Shown piece after piece: positions 8,395-15,821 of a DNA stretch of 64,000 nt (the stretch's first letter is position 1; every line of letters starts with the position of its first letter). The position numbers were made by a program, and so were the translations under genes. This DNA is from VAZQ01 sp963739385 (lineage in GTDB: Bacteria; Pseudomonadota; Alphaproteobacteria; Rhizobiales; Xanthobacteraceae). The notes below the pieces were generated by a model. That model was not told where the DNA came from, ran no database searches, and worked only from the letters and a program-made list of their open reading frames with translations. Location of the stretch: contig CAVUAI010000030.1 in assembly GCA_963739385.1 (NCBI GenBank), positions 1 to 64,000 of the forward strand, given 5' to 3'.

Positions 8395-8763
8395 ATGAAA
8401 CTTGAGATGTCGAATTTCCAGGCAGTAGCAGCAAATTTGACTGTTCAAGGGGAGATTTGCGATCTACCTCATGCGGCGCTTGCGCCGTTGACAGAAACGC
8501 CCACTGAGATTGTGCCGCTCATCCAGAAAATCGGAGCCGCCTCGATTGAAGAAATCGACCGGCTGTTTGCTGAGTTGCAGTTGGCGAAGGAATTGTTGCA
8601 ATCCGAGTTAGAGCGAGTTGAGCAAGAGGTGGTTCGTTTTACGGACCTCGCTCAGATGGCTTCGGTCACCACCAAGATCATCGTGGACGCCATGGCCCAA
8701 TGGCACCCCGCGAGCAACCAACAAAACGCAAAAGCTTCCGACAAGGCGGCTTCGACGGCTTAG
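8395..8763 (+). CDS. helical hypothetical protein, rhizobial orphan type
   Basis: 122 residues, mostly helical and acidic. The core (SIEEIDRLFAELQLAKELLQ followed by ELERVEQEVVRFTDLAQMAS) fits a family of short Bradyrhizobium proteins with a coiled-coil middle and a TTKIIVDAMAQW segment. There are no signal peptide, membrane segment or catalytic residues. AAGGGA lies upstream of the ATG. Possibly controlled through the inverted repeat at 8311. Confidence 0.65.
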   Translation: MKLEMSNFQAVAANLTVQGEICDLPHAALAPLTETPTEIVPLIQKIGAASIEEIDRLFAELQLAKELLQSELERVEQEVVRFTDLAQMASVTTKIIVDAMAQWHPASNQQNAKASDKAASTA

Positions 8764-8987
8764 AGCGTCTCCCCTTAATTCCGTCAGGCGCCAGACATTG
8801 CGGCAGCAACCCCATAACGTTGTGGGAGACTGGCCATTGCTACTGTCGCGGGCGTCCTTTGGAGGTTGCGGTGGGCGTTGGGCGTCTGTGCGACTGCACA
8901 CCTCTGGAGGCGAAATCAAACGACAACGGCGAGGGGGCTGCTGTAGGTCTTGGGCAACGGCGTGTGGGGTAGCGTGCTCTTACCAGC

Positions 8988-9386
8988 TTAGGATTGCTGA
9001 GCCTCGCACCGCGCGCTTTGCCCAAGACTAAAGCGACGCCTAAACAGTCGCCTGAAGAATCCGCCCTTGTAGAGGCGTGAGTTGTCGGTGACACGGTTCG
9101 TAGCGGTGCTGTGCCTCTCCTGCTTTTCTATCTGAAGACGGGCGCTAATAAGCTCGTGGACTTTATAGCGGGCCTGACGGTGCCGCTTGTAGAACTCTTG
9201 ATAGACATCGTAGCTTGGATTGGCCGCCCAAATGAAACGCGTAACCTCCATGAAAAGCTCACCATCTCTCCTAAGCCTGGGATTGCTGGCCTCAAGGAGT
9301 GTGAAGGCAGCGCGGCGGACGCGCGCGTCCTTTGACCGAAGCATGTGATGCACATGTGATTTCGACAATGCACCGTGCTGGACCAT
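8988..9386 (-). CDS. basic helical hypothetical protein
   Basis: 132 residues. The ATG at 9386 is chosen because GGGAGG sits five bases before it, whereas the frame's first start at 9479 has none. The protein is basic and helical (SHVHHMLRSKDARVRRAAFT, FYKRHRQARYKVHELISARL) and ends in an Arg-rich tail (FFRRLFRRRF). Charge suggests nucleic-acid or membrane-surface binding. No family recognised; it stands alone. Confidence 0.55.
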   Translation of the reverse strand: MVQHGALSKSHVHHMLRSKDARVRRAAFTLLEASNPRLRRDGELFMEVTRFIWAANPSYDVYQEFYKRHRQARYKVHELISARLQIEKQERHSTATNRVTDNSRLYKGGFFRRLFRRRFSLGQSARCEAQQS

Positions 9387-9508
9387 GAGGGCCTCCCGAG
9401 GAGAAGACCTTAGCGCGAAAGCGCTGCCATGGAGGGTTACTCTGTAATTTATGGTGTCCAGAGTCTTATTGCTGCACACACGTCTTTGTGTGAAGCGAGG
9501 TCCCCCTC

Positions 9509-9631
9509 TTACATTCCCCAGGTCGCCAAAGCAGCTTCAGCGCCCGCCGGATCATCCTTGATCTTGTAGACGGTCTGCCGAGTGAGCCCTGTGATTCCTA
9601 GAGACGTCTGCGACTCTTGCAGACTTTCCCA
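9509..9631 (-). pseudogene. serine recombinase C-terminal fragment (copy 2)
   Basis: An open minus-strand frame reads ITGLTRQTVYKIKDDPAG then AEAALATWGM and a stop at 9509. It is the recombinase DNA-binding tail, intact over about 30 residues and clearly homologous to the broken tail at 7738 (GAEAGLASWGI). Upstream residues (ESLQESQTSLG) diverge and no catalytic domain follows. Confidence 0.6.
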
Positions 9632-9975
9632 GCGAAAGGTGTTGCCCCCGCAGCACACATCACAAAAAAACGGAAGCGAGCCCAAGAAGTCACATTGGCG
9701 GCGACATCATGTGGAAGGTTTACCTCAGTAAGGCGTGAGAAGTGTTGGGGGGCGACATCCCGACATTGATCGATGGGCGACGATCACGGGCCGCTACGAA
9801 GGCGCCAATGCGGAAAAGGCTGTGCCGTTCCCTGGGCGTCACCCATCGATCCTAATGTCCTTCGTTTTGTGTCCGCACGCAGCCGGGCAACGGGTTCCTA
9901 AAGGGTTTGATGGAGCAGCACATTGGAGCTGCAGGCACCTGCTTTTATTTGATCAGCAACCATGGAGACGAGGGT
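9632..9975. other. no gene recognised
   Basis: About 340 bases without a supported gene. A plus-strand frame at 9735-9998 has no ribosome site and shadow-like composition. No repeat or terminator seen. Confidence 0.45.
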
Positions 9976-10379
9976 ATGGTTGGACGTACTCTGCTTAGTC
10001 TGTTTAGTTCAACAGTCCTTGCGCTCACCAGTGTTCTGATTCTCGTCTTGGCCGGTCATCTGTGGGATCGATACTCACAGGAAACCGAAGCATTGGGATT
10101 TAACGGGGTCTACGAGCGATTTCTGGCGTTGCAAGCCGGTTTCCCCGATGACCCAAAGACCTACAGGGCAGCAGAGGCGGAGCGCGCGTGGCGCGAAAGT
10201 TGTCCGAGAAGCGTCAGCATTGGAAGAATGACGCCGAAGGCTCCGAGGTCGCGGCCAGTAAACAATCACCAGCGGTCTCGCAGAGTCACGCCGGCCTTTT
10301 TAGCTCCATCTTGGTGAAGTCGCCCTGGCCGTTGCGTGCGAGGCGAACTCACCACCGATCTGCTATTGCCGAAGCCTAG
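9976..10379 (+). pseudogene. membrane-anchored hypothetical protein, frameshifted
   Basis: From the ATG at 9976 the protein begins with a membrane segment (LLSLFSSTVLALTSVLILVL) followed by HLWDRYSQETEALGFNGVY and DDPKTYRAAEAERAWR. At about 10195 the sensible sequence moves to the next frame: RKLSEKRQHWKNDAEGSEVA, running to the stop at 10379. One extra base near 10195 explains this. Joined, the protein would be about 134 residues with an N-terminal anchor and hydrophilic tail. Function unknown. Confidence 0.5.
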
Positions 10380-10513
10380 TCGTGCCCTCAATGCGAATTT
10401 TGCGCACGAGAGGTATGATCTCGGCCGGGAACCCTGGAGCAGTCAAAGGACATCTTTGCTGACTCTGCACAACAGTTCTGGAAACCTTGAGGTTTTTGCG
10501 GTCGTTCGTCCAT

Positions 10514-10693
10514 ATGTCGACGGCACTCGATAAGTATCGTGCGCGTGCGGATCAAATCGAAAGCGAACTTTTGAAAAAGAGGGCCGAGGATTTTCAAAAT
10601 CTAACAGCACTTGCAGCCTTTCAGGCATCACTTGAAAGTGCCGCCGAGGTTCTCGAACGAAACGGGGGCTTGCGGCAGATTGCTTTGGATTAA
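10514..10693 (+). CDS. short coiled-coil hypothetical protein
   Basis: 59 residues from the ATG at 10514: STALDKYRARADQIESELLK, then FQNLTALAAFQASLESAAEV. Heptad-like spacing suggests a coiled coil. There is no obvious ribosome site and no family. A longer minus-strand frame overlaps but has shadow composition. Confidence 0.4.
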   Translation: MSTALDKYRARADQIESELLKKRAEDFQNLTALAAFQASLESAAEVLERNGGLRQIALD

Positions 10694-10744
10694 TCCCGCT
10701 CCTGATCACGAGCCGCTGGCGCCGATCGTCGCTCAGATTGAACA

Positions 10745-10947
10745 TCAGCGCAGCCGCAGGCCGCTCTTGTAATCAATCGCAGTCACCTCGTCGCTCTGCA
10801 GGTCCTTCACCGCGACGGCGTGTTCGGATGTGGGAGCATGAGCTGCGCGGCGGCCTCGATGGCCATGTCGCGCTGGTCACGATGCGAGCGCGGCACTCCG
10901 TCGATGGAAATCTCGAACCGCGCGGCGGGCGCTTTCCCCAGCGGCAT
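10745..10947 (-). pseudogene. small conserved rhizobial protein, frameshifted
   Basis: The minus strand from the ATG at 10947 reads MPLGKAPAARFEISIDGVPR and SHRDQRDMAIEAAAQLM. After PHPNTP the frame shifts, and VKDLQSDEVTAIDYKSGLRL continues to the stop at 10745. The span is two bases over a multiple of three, so one indel breaks it. The two halves make a coherent protein of about 66 residues of a short rhizobial type (IDG-PRS-RDQRDMAIEAA ... VKDL-EVTAI). Function unknown. The plus-strand frame here is its shadow. Confidence 0.55.
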
Positions 10948-11039
10948 CGGTCCTAATTCCTTTTCGGCCTCGCGCTCAACAATCCGAGCTTAGCTCAACT
11001 CCCAAACGGGGGTTAAGCGACAAAGTTCGGTTGGCATGC

Positions 11040-11128
11040 GGCGGTTAATTCAAGGCCAATGTGTGCGGCCTTCGCGAGAAGGCCATTCGGCGATACCTTG
11101 CCCTGCCCTTTATTGGGCAGGGCTTTTT
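11040..11128 (+). ncRNA. candidate small RNA with GNRA hairpin and intrinsic terminator
   Basis: There is no plus-strand gene for more than 350 bases upstream, yet the plus strand has a perfect 7-bp hairpin with a GCGA tetraloop (GGCCTTC/GAAGGCC, 11067-11084) and, 16 bases later, a strong intrinsic terminator (11101-11128). AAGGCC at 11052-11057 could compete with 11079-11084 for pairing with GGCCTT at 11067-11072, giving two alternative folds. I infer a short structured RNA or attenuated leader. No promoter is convincing, so the 5' end is a guess. Confidence 0.3.
11101..11128 (+). terminator. intrinsic terminator
   Basis: Perfect 8-bp stem CCCTGCCC/GGGCAGGG with a six-base loop (TTTATT), followed by CTTTTT on the plus strand. 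It also lies directly after the stop of the broken minus-strand gene at 11127-11310, but lacks a U-run in that direction. Confidence 0.7.
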
Positions 11129-11310
11129 ACACCATTGGCTCCTTGCGGCGTCGCCACCAACCAAGGAGACCGCCGCCCGCCAAGATCAAGGCCGGACAAC
11201 AGCGCGGGTGCCGCGGAAGCCATACTGATCTTACCGTCGATGATGGCGATCATGCCGGCTTTCGGGTGCACTCGGCTGCCAGAAAGATTCGCTATCCCCT
11301 TCAGCAGCAC
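11127..11310 (-). pseudogene. short protein with C-terminal membrane anchor, frameshifted
   Basis: The minus strand reads GMIAIIDGKISMASAAPALL, then after one frame change LILAGGGLLGWWRRRKEPMV and a stop at 11127. A C-terminal hydrophobic segment followed by RRRK resembles the membrane tails of PEP-CTERM/VPxxx-type exported proteins, but no PEP motif is visible. The start is unclear. Support is the coherence of the join only. Confidence 0.3.
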
Positions 11311-11426
11311 GATACACCGGCGTTCTAGGAAGCTGGCTTCAAGGCACAGTCGGCACTCAGAATGAGATTGAAGACAAAACCGGCGTAGAGGTCTTCAATT
11401 TTACTTCAATGCCAATAAGTTCCTGG

Positions 11427-11876
11427 TCACTCGTGTCCGACAGGAACGTCCTGAGCAATTCGGAAGCCAGAATACCCAGACATGCGCACTACGAGAAATG
11501 AAAACTTTGAAGTCTTTAGTGCTTTGGTGACGCTTTCCGCCACAATGACAAGCCGACCGCCGTCGTCCTCAATGCTGCCTACTGCAATACTCTTAGCATT
11601 GTTCCAATAACATAGGGCGGTTTCGCTTACTTTTTTATGGGATACTGGTGAGGTGATGGTTGTTTCGACCCAGAAGTCAGCATTAGACGCATCACCTGGG
11701 CGGTATTGAGGATCCAAGAGAATCTTCTCAATTTCTCCGTTTTCCCGCGGGTCCTTGAACTTCAGATTAATCTTATGTTCCCTAAAAGTAATCCGTCTAC
11801 CATTTCTCGAAAAACGCAAATGCGCAAGTTGACTATCGGTCCAACGGAACGACGCCGCCACCTCATTTCCGGCCAT
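11427..11876 (-). CDS. hypothetical protein of low-GC patch
   Basis: 149 residues. GGGAGG lies five bases before the ATG, an excellent start. The sequence has alternating beta-like segments (RITFREHKINLKF, FWVETTITSPV, RLVIVAES, FSFLVVRMSGYSGFRI) and no membrane segment, suggesting a compact soluble beta-rich protein. AT-richer codon use than the metabolic genes downstream suggests recent acquisition. No family recognised; no operon partner on the same strand nearby. Confidence 0.7.
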   Translation of the reverse strand: MAGNEVAASFRWTDSQLAHLRFSRNGRRITFREHKINLKFKDPRENGEIEKILLDPQYRPGDASNADFWVETTITSPVSHKKVSETALCYWNNAKSIAVGSIEDDGGRLVIVAESVTKALKTSKFSFLVVRMSGYSGFRIAQDVPVGHE

Positions 11877-12445
11877 GAGAGCCTCCCAGTGTACGAGCGA
11901 CGTAATTTATTAGAACACAGAATACGCTGGTTTGCCCTGCGCGAATAGGGGTGGTGCCCTTATCCCACGCGTCACCGTTGCCAGCCGTTTTCTGGGACCA
12001 AGCCCGATTGAGTTTAATCCGCCCCTGCGCCTTGGGCCGCAGCACAACAGAAAAAGCCCCGGCCGAACTTGGGGGGGACGGCCGGAACCTTGGAGGTTAG
12101 GTTGCCTGTCGGACGGGAACCGACGAAAGCAATGCTGGGCGCGGATGGTTGCTGCCCGCTAATGCGAGAGGAGTTCTACTCGTATTTCGAATGGGACGTC
12201 CCGACACCACCAGTGTGCAGAACAAGTTACGGCACCAAATCGAGGGAGAAAAATATCGATTAATGCCTACGACCTTAAGCCTACGCTTCAAATCACACAC
12301 GCGTTCTGCGTCGCGCGATTTCTGTGAGGTACGTCACATATCGCAGCTTCACATCCGTGCAATTAGTGGGTGTTTCGTGGGCGTCCGCAACGCTCGAAGT
12401 TCTTCGGGGTGCTAAGTTTCGACGCCAAACACAGGCAGGCGAGAG
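11877..12445. other. no gene recognised
   Basis: About 570 bases upstream of two low-GC genes. Frames here lack ribosome sites and family features. The only structure I see is the minus-strand terminator at 12051-12085. Confidence 0.45.
12051..12085 (-). terminator. intrinsic terminator (minus strand)
   Basis: Perfect 7-bp stem CCGGCCG/CGGCCGG with a C-rich loop, followed on the minus strand by GGCTTTTTC. No convincing minus-strand gene lies to its right before 13466, so what it terminates is unknown. Confidence 0.55.
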
Positions 12446-12900
12446 ATGTCTGATATCGGCTCAGCTGATCCTAACTTTGTGCCTCAAACATTTTGGGTCG
12501 AAGTGATCCCGGGTTTCGAAGATTGTCGTTTCAAGATAAGTTCATTGAAAAATACCATTCCGCTGGTGGAAATTTTTACCGCCCACCCTCAAAACAAGCC
12601 CGAGCAGGATCTAACGCCTGCAAATCTGATCGTCAGCAACCTTGAAGCTGGGGGTCTCCCCCCATGGGCTCCTCTTTTGAGGTAGGGTTCAATTTTCTCA
12701 AACAAGGGACGATGCTGCGCTTTCGCATCTCAACTCACGACATATCGAATTGCATGGCGGAGGCGTTTGGAACGTTCACGACGAAAAGCCGAAAGGCAAT
12801 CGCTACGCTCGACAAGGTCGTCATTTTTGACTGCGGAGACCCAGGCGGCACAGGAGAAGTGTTTATGCGGTTCGGCTTGTTTAAGAAAGACAGGAGCTGA
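12446..12900 (+). pseudogene. low-GC hypothetical protein split at a poly-C run
   Basis: Two plus-strand frames, 12446-12685 and 12664-12900, overlap by 22 bases at a six-C run (GTCTCCCCCCATG). Frame 1 reads FWVEVIPGFEDCRFKISSLK and ANLIVSNLEAGGL; frame 2 continues SFEVGFNFLKQGTMLRFRIS and KVVIFDCGDPGGTGEVFMRF. Joined at the C run they form one beta-rich protein of about 150 residues. One missing or extra C explains the split. Slippage that still makes the full protein is possible. No family recognised. Confidence 0.5.
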
Positions 12901-12939
12901 TGGTCGCCAACCGCGGGTAAAAGCACGGAGATCGGCTCA

Positions 12940-13173
12940 GTGACATGGGGAATCGGCGACCTCGACACCGGGGCTGTTCTCTTTGGTCGCGAATTCTCAT
13001 CTTCGTATATAAGTGCAGAAGGTGTTCCAGACTTTCTTCGCGTTGTCTTTTACGCAAAGGACGATGATTACCCCGTCAGTATTTCCGTCTGGGGGGTACA
13101 TTTCGAAGAGGCGAAAGAATATGGCGGCGACGAAGGGCGCGGCTCGGACGGTCAACCCGTCGAATTCGGCTAA
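12940..13173 (+). CDS. low-GC hypothetical protein A
   Basis: 77 residues from a GTG at 12940 with GGAG nine bases upstream. It contains WGIGDLDTGAVLFGREFSSS and VPDFLRVVFYAKDDDYPVSI, a beta-rich acidic protein without signal or membrane segment. It follows the split gene at 12446-12900 by about 40 bases and overlaps the next frame by 53. The overlap may be real coupling or another frameshift joining two halves of one gene. Confidence 0.4.
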   Translation: MTWGIGDLDTGAVLFGREFSSSYISAEGVPDFLRVVFYAKDDDYPVSISVWGVHFEEAKEYGGDEGRGSDGQPVEFG

Positions 13174-13366
13174 TGGTTATGACGACGGAGAATGGATGCG
13201 ACTCGTTCAGGACTTCCCAAATCTACCGACCACTCCTGGGTCGCGCGATTTTCCCATCAAGCTAACGTCAAGCTGGGGGGTCGTGTGCGACGTTTACGCC
13301 TCTCTGACAGTTACCGTCATCGAGGGTCCACACCCAACGGTGTTATATCAGCGCGAGGGTCCTTGA
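13121..13366 (+). CDS. low-GC hypothetical protein B
   Basis: 81 residues from the ATG at 13121 (MAATKGAARTVNPSNSANGY), then WMRLVQDFPNLPTTPG and VCDVYASLTVTVIEG. An earlier start at 13013 in the same frame would overlap the previous gene almost completely. Composition matches its left-hand neighbours rather than the metabolic genes. Unknown function; it may form a three-gene set with 12446 and 12940. Confidence 0.4.
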   Translation: MAATKGAARTVNPSNSANGYDDGEWMRLVQDFPNLPTTPGSRDFPIKLTSSWGVVCDVYASLTVTVIEGPHPTVLYQREGP

Positions 13367-13465
13367 CCGAACCCTTCGCGGTCACCTGTTTCCAGACCGT
13401 TTTATGGGCCGTCCCCCGACGTCGGATGCCCGGCCTGTCGATCAACCCGACAGAGGTCAAAAGGT

Positions 13466-13825
13466 TCACCGCTTGACTTTACGGCGCTTTGATCTTGGCT
13501 TTGTAGCGGCCAAGCGGGATGTTCCTTGCAAAGCTTGGACCTCGAGCGTCTCCAGGGCGGGCGAGCTCGGAAGCGCACGCAAGGTTTGTGCTGCGCTAGT
13601 CGAAGTCGCGGCAACTACTGGATCCCCGAAGGTCCTGTCGACAATTGCTTTTACCTGAGTGTATAGCGCTTTCAGCCTTTTCAAGCTCTCCTCGAACTGA
13701 GCCGGCAAGGTTGGCCGAGCACTACCCGTGGGAACATTCTGTGCCGCCTGACGAAGCCGAGCACCGACTTCCTGCGCAACCGCCTCATCGAGCGCATTAA
13801 GTATGCGAGTTGAAAGGTCAGACAT
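13466..13825 (-). CDS. hypothetical protein, helical with basic C-terminus
   Basis: 119 residues. GGAGG five bases before the ATG is a strong start. The N-terminal half is helical (STRILNALDEAVAQEVGARL, FEESLKRLKALYTQVKAIVD). The tail is basic (KPRSKRRKVKR), like a nucleic-acid-binding or nucleoid protein, but no family is recognised. It is convergent with the low-GC plus-strand genes, 99 bases away. Confidence 0.6.
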   Translation of the reverse strand: MSDLSTRILNALDEAVAQEVGARLRQAAQNVPTGSARPTLPAQFEESLKRLKALYTQVKAIVDRTFGDPVVAATSTSAAQTLRALPSSPALETLEVQALQGTSRLAATKPRSKRRKVKR

Positions 13826-13983
13826 CTCACCCTCCGCAGGAACGAGCCGCGTTTTCAGAGGCCCATTCAGAGTAGAAAGTGCCCACTGTGAGCCAACAGA
13901 TTTCGTACGCTTTTTCGCTTGGCGGGTCCAATCCCCTTCGCGGCCACCACTAACCGGCTTTTTCCTAGCCCGTTGGCGGCGCT

Positions 13984-14100
13984 ATGAAGTGTTGCAAGGC
14001 GTGCGCTGAGCGGTTCTGCGATAAGCTGAAAGCAGCCGGGCGCACGCTGCTACTGGCGCGTAGCCCGGGGCTGCGCATCAAGGCGCTGACGCAGCAGTAG
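13984..14100 (+). CDS. very short Cys-rich ORF
   Basis: 38 codons: MKCCKACAERFCDKLKAAGR followed by a hydrophobic/basic tail. Four Cys occur in the first 12 residues with CC and CxxC spacing, as in small metal-binding knuckles. The ribosome site is weak (GGCGG). It ends 19 bases before the next gene. Reported as possible only. Confidence 0.22.
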   Translation: MKCCKACAERFCDKLKAAGRTLLLARSPGLRIKALTQQ

Positions 14101-14119
14101 GGGCAGGCCGGGTGACGTC

Positions 14120-14419
14120 ATGGGTAAGAATTTATTGAGTTGCCTGCGCCGTCTAACGCCCAAGGACTTTGAGATCATTGCGCATGCGGTGCGCAATCAC
14201 GGCCCCCAAGAGCACAGGGCAATGTTGGGGTTGAAAGACTTTGGCGATGCCGCCACCGCACGCGACTTAATTAGTTTCTTGAGCCGTAAGGTTGTCATAG
14301 ACGCGCTGCATGCGGATGAGGCCAGCGGGTTTTTCCAACCTGGAGTAGCCCTCGCAGTAGCCCGTAAGCTGGAGGATCCGACTGCCGCTGTGGCTGTGGA
14401 GGATCGGAGTGAAGGATAG
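14120..14419 (+). CDS. helical hypothetical protein
   Basis: 99 residues: LRRLTPKDFEIIAHAVRNHG, AATARDLISFLSRKVVIDAL and PGVALAVARKLEDP. Soluble and helical with no catalytic signature. GGGTGA precedes the ATG at a usable distance. Codon use looks genuine. A minus-strand frame over the same bases lacks a ribosome site. Confidence 0.45.
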   Translation: MGKNLLSCLRRLTPKDFEIIAHAVRNHGPQEHRAMLGLKDFGDAATARDLISFLSRKVVIDALHADEASGFFQPGVALAVARKLEDPTAAVAVEDRSEG

Positions 14420-14479
14420 GTGCGTCACCTGACGCAGGGTGCGTCGGCTCAAATCGCCCGCGGCGGATAACGTTTGCAG

Positions 14480-14638
14480 CTACACCATAAGCGCAGCGAT
14501 GAGAGCCGCTCCGAGACCCAATACGAGCACAACAGCGATGTTGAACAGCATGTTGTTCGACATGTTCTCTTCGTCTGACGCTGTATCTGCTGGGGAGTAT
14601 GCCGTGCGCACTACTACGGCCGGCGTGAGTTGCTTCAC
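14480..14638 (-). CDS. small single-TM protein
   Basis: 52 codons from a GTG at 14638, or 27 from the ATG at 14563. It ends in a hydrophobic segment (LFNIAVVLVLGLGAALIAAL) and a stop at 14480. The upstream part (YSPADTASDEEN) is acidic. Typical of tiny rhizobial membrane proteins. No good ribosome site at either start, so confidence is limited. Confidence 0.3.
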   Translation of the reverse strand: MKQLTPAVVVRTAYSPADTASDEENMSNNMLFNIAVVLVLGLGAALIAALMV

Positions 14639-14770
14639 ACACAGCCGGTGATTTCGAGGTCGCCTGGCCGCGTCGATTCCCGGGTCGGCGCGGCCAACCT
14701 CTAGCGCATCGGTCGAATAAGTGTCCCCACTGGCGGCGGTCGCGAACCCCGCCGCGCTCGATCGTGTGCG

Positions 14771-15383
14771 CTACTGGCGCGCTGCCGTGGCGTCCTTGGT
14801 AGTCACGGCGGCGCGTCTTTTTCGTCCACGTTCATGATGCGCTGTCTGATCATCACGACTTTTTATGAGTTCGTTCGCAAGCGTACTAGATAGGAGGAGC
14901 AGCCTTGAGCAGATGAGACTGAAGCGACGAGCCTCATTCCCCAACTCGGGGAACATAGGCGCCAGCACATCAAACTCGCTAACAGGGTCGCGCTCTGGCG
15001 TCCAAGCCATACCCTCCTGAGCGCGGTCACGCCGCCGATCTAGATACTCTTCGCACTCGTGCATCTTCTCCAGCAGCGCCTCGAGCTTGATCCGGCGGAG
15101 GGTAGTTCGTTCACGCTGAGCCCAGACGCGTTGACCAACATCGGATTTGATCGTCTTGACCGCGTCGGCGGTGTCCTTCTGCTGCTTCAGCAGTTCGTTG
15201 AAGTCGTGTTTTGGTGGCGAGGTTCTGTCCTCTGGTCTTGAAATACGAAGTGCCTAATGCCGCGACAGCACCCACCACAGCCATGACACCAGCGTTAACG
15301 AGCAAGAAGAGCCAGTAACGGTCACCGAACGGCAACCGGGCGGCGACCTCTGCCGCGATCTGCTGGATGGTCTCCTTGTCCAT
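14771..15383 (-). pseudogene. membrane-anchored coiled-coil protein, frameshifted
   Basis: The N-terminus from the ATG at 15383 has MDKETIQQIAAEVAARLPFG and a membrane segment (WLFLLVNAGVMAVVGAVAAL), then YFKTRGQNLATK. Removing one A from the AAAA run near 15208 restores HDFNELLKQQKDTADAVKTI, then RTTLRRIKLEALLEKMHECE, continuing through the separate frame to the stop at 14771. The full product would be about 203 residues: anchor, coiled coil, and a helical domain with FDVLAPMFPELGNEARRFS. I recall similar intact rhizobial proteins. The break is one base. Confidence 0.6.
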
Positions 15384-15430
15384 GTGGGATACCCCTCACC
15401 GATCGAACGCAGCCAGCGCCTGTCGTCGCT

Positions 15431-15619
15431 CTAGCAGTCTTTTTCAGCCTTTGGCGGCGGGCGTCTCCCGCCGGGGCCTTCCTCGCGGATCGGCGAGCCG
15501 TGAAAATGCTGGCGGCACCACTCGCGCGCCTCGTGCCGGGTCTTGAACGTCATCGGCTCGATGTCGGGCCCCGTCACCACGAACTGGTAGCGGTCACGCC
15601 GCAGGGTCAGGACGGTCAC
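15431..15619 (-). CDS. small hypothetical protein, last gene of ligase cluster
   Basis: 62 residues from a GTG at 15619: RRDRYQFVVTGPDIEPMTFK then TRHEAREWCRQHFHG and a Gly/Pro/Arg tail. It begins four bases after the stop of the preceding gene, so it is probably translationally coupled. A short beta-alpha fold is likely; no family recognised. Confidence 0.5.
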   Translation of the reverse strand: MTVLTLRRDRYQFVVTGPDIEPMTFKTRHEAREWCRQHFHGSPIREEGPGGRRPPPKAEKDC

Positions 15620-15623
15620 GCAC

Positions 15624-15821
15624 TCAACCTTTCGGCGTTCGCCTGAGGACTAGTGCCTTGGCCAAATCGAGCTTCGCCTGCAAACTGGCCCGCTTCGCTT
15701 CGGCCTTCGCTTTCGTCGGAAAGGGTTTGCCTACACGCCGCAGCGTATGGCCATTCAGGACGTGCCATTCAAATGAGCCGTCCGCGCACTTATGCCGCCG
15801 CACGTAGAAAAGCTTTTTCAC
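15624..15821 (-). CDS. small basic hypothetical protein coupled to mini-ligase
   Basis: 65 residues from a GTG at 15821 that overlaps the ligase stop (GTGA), which decides the start. Sequence KKLFYVRRHKCADGSFEWHV, then GKPFPTKAKAEAKRASLQAK, is very basic; the beta-hairpin/helix pattern resembles integrase N-terminal or AP2-like DNA-binding domains (inference). Its coupling to the ligase suggests a DNA-handling role. Confidence 0.55.
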   Translation of the reverse strand: MKKLFYVRRHKCADGSFEWHVLNGHTLRRVGKPFPTKAKAEAKRASLQAKLDLAKALVLRRTPKG

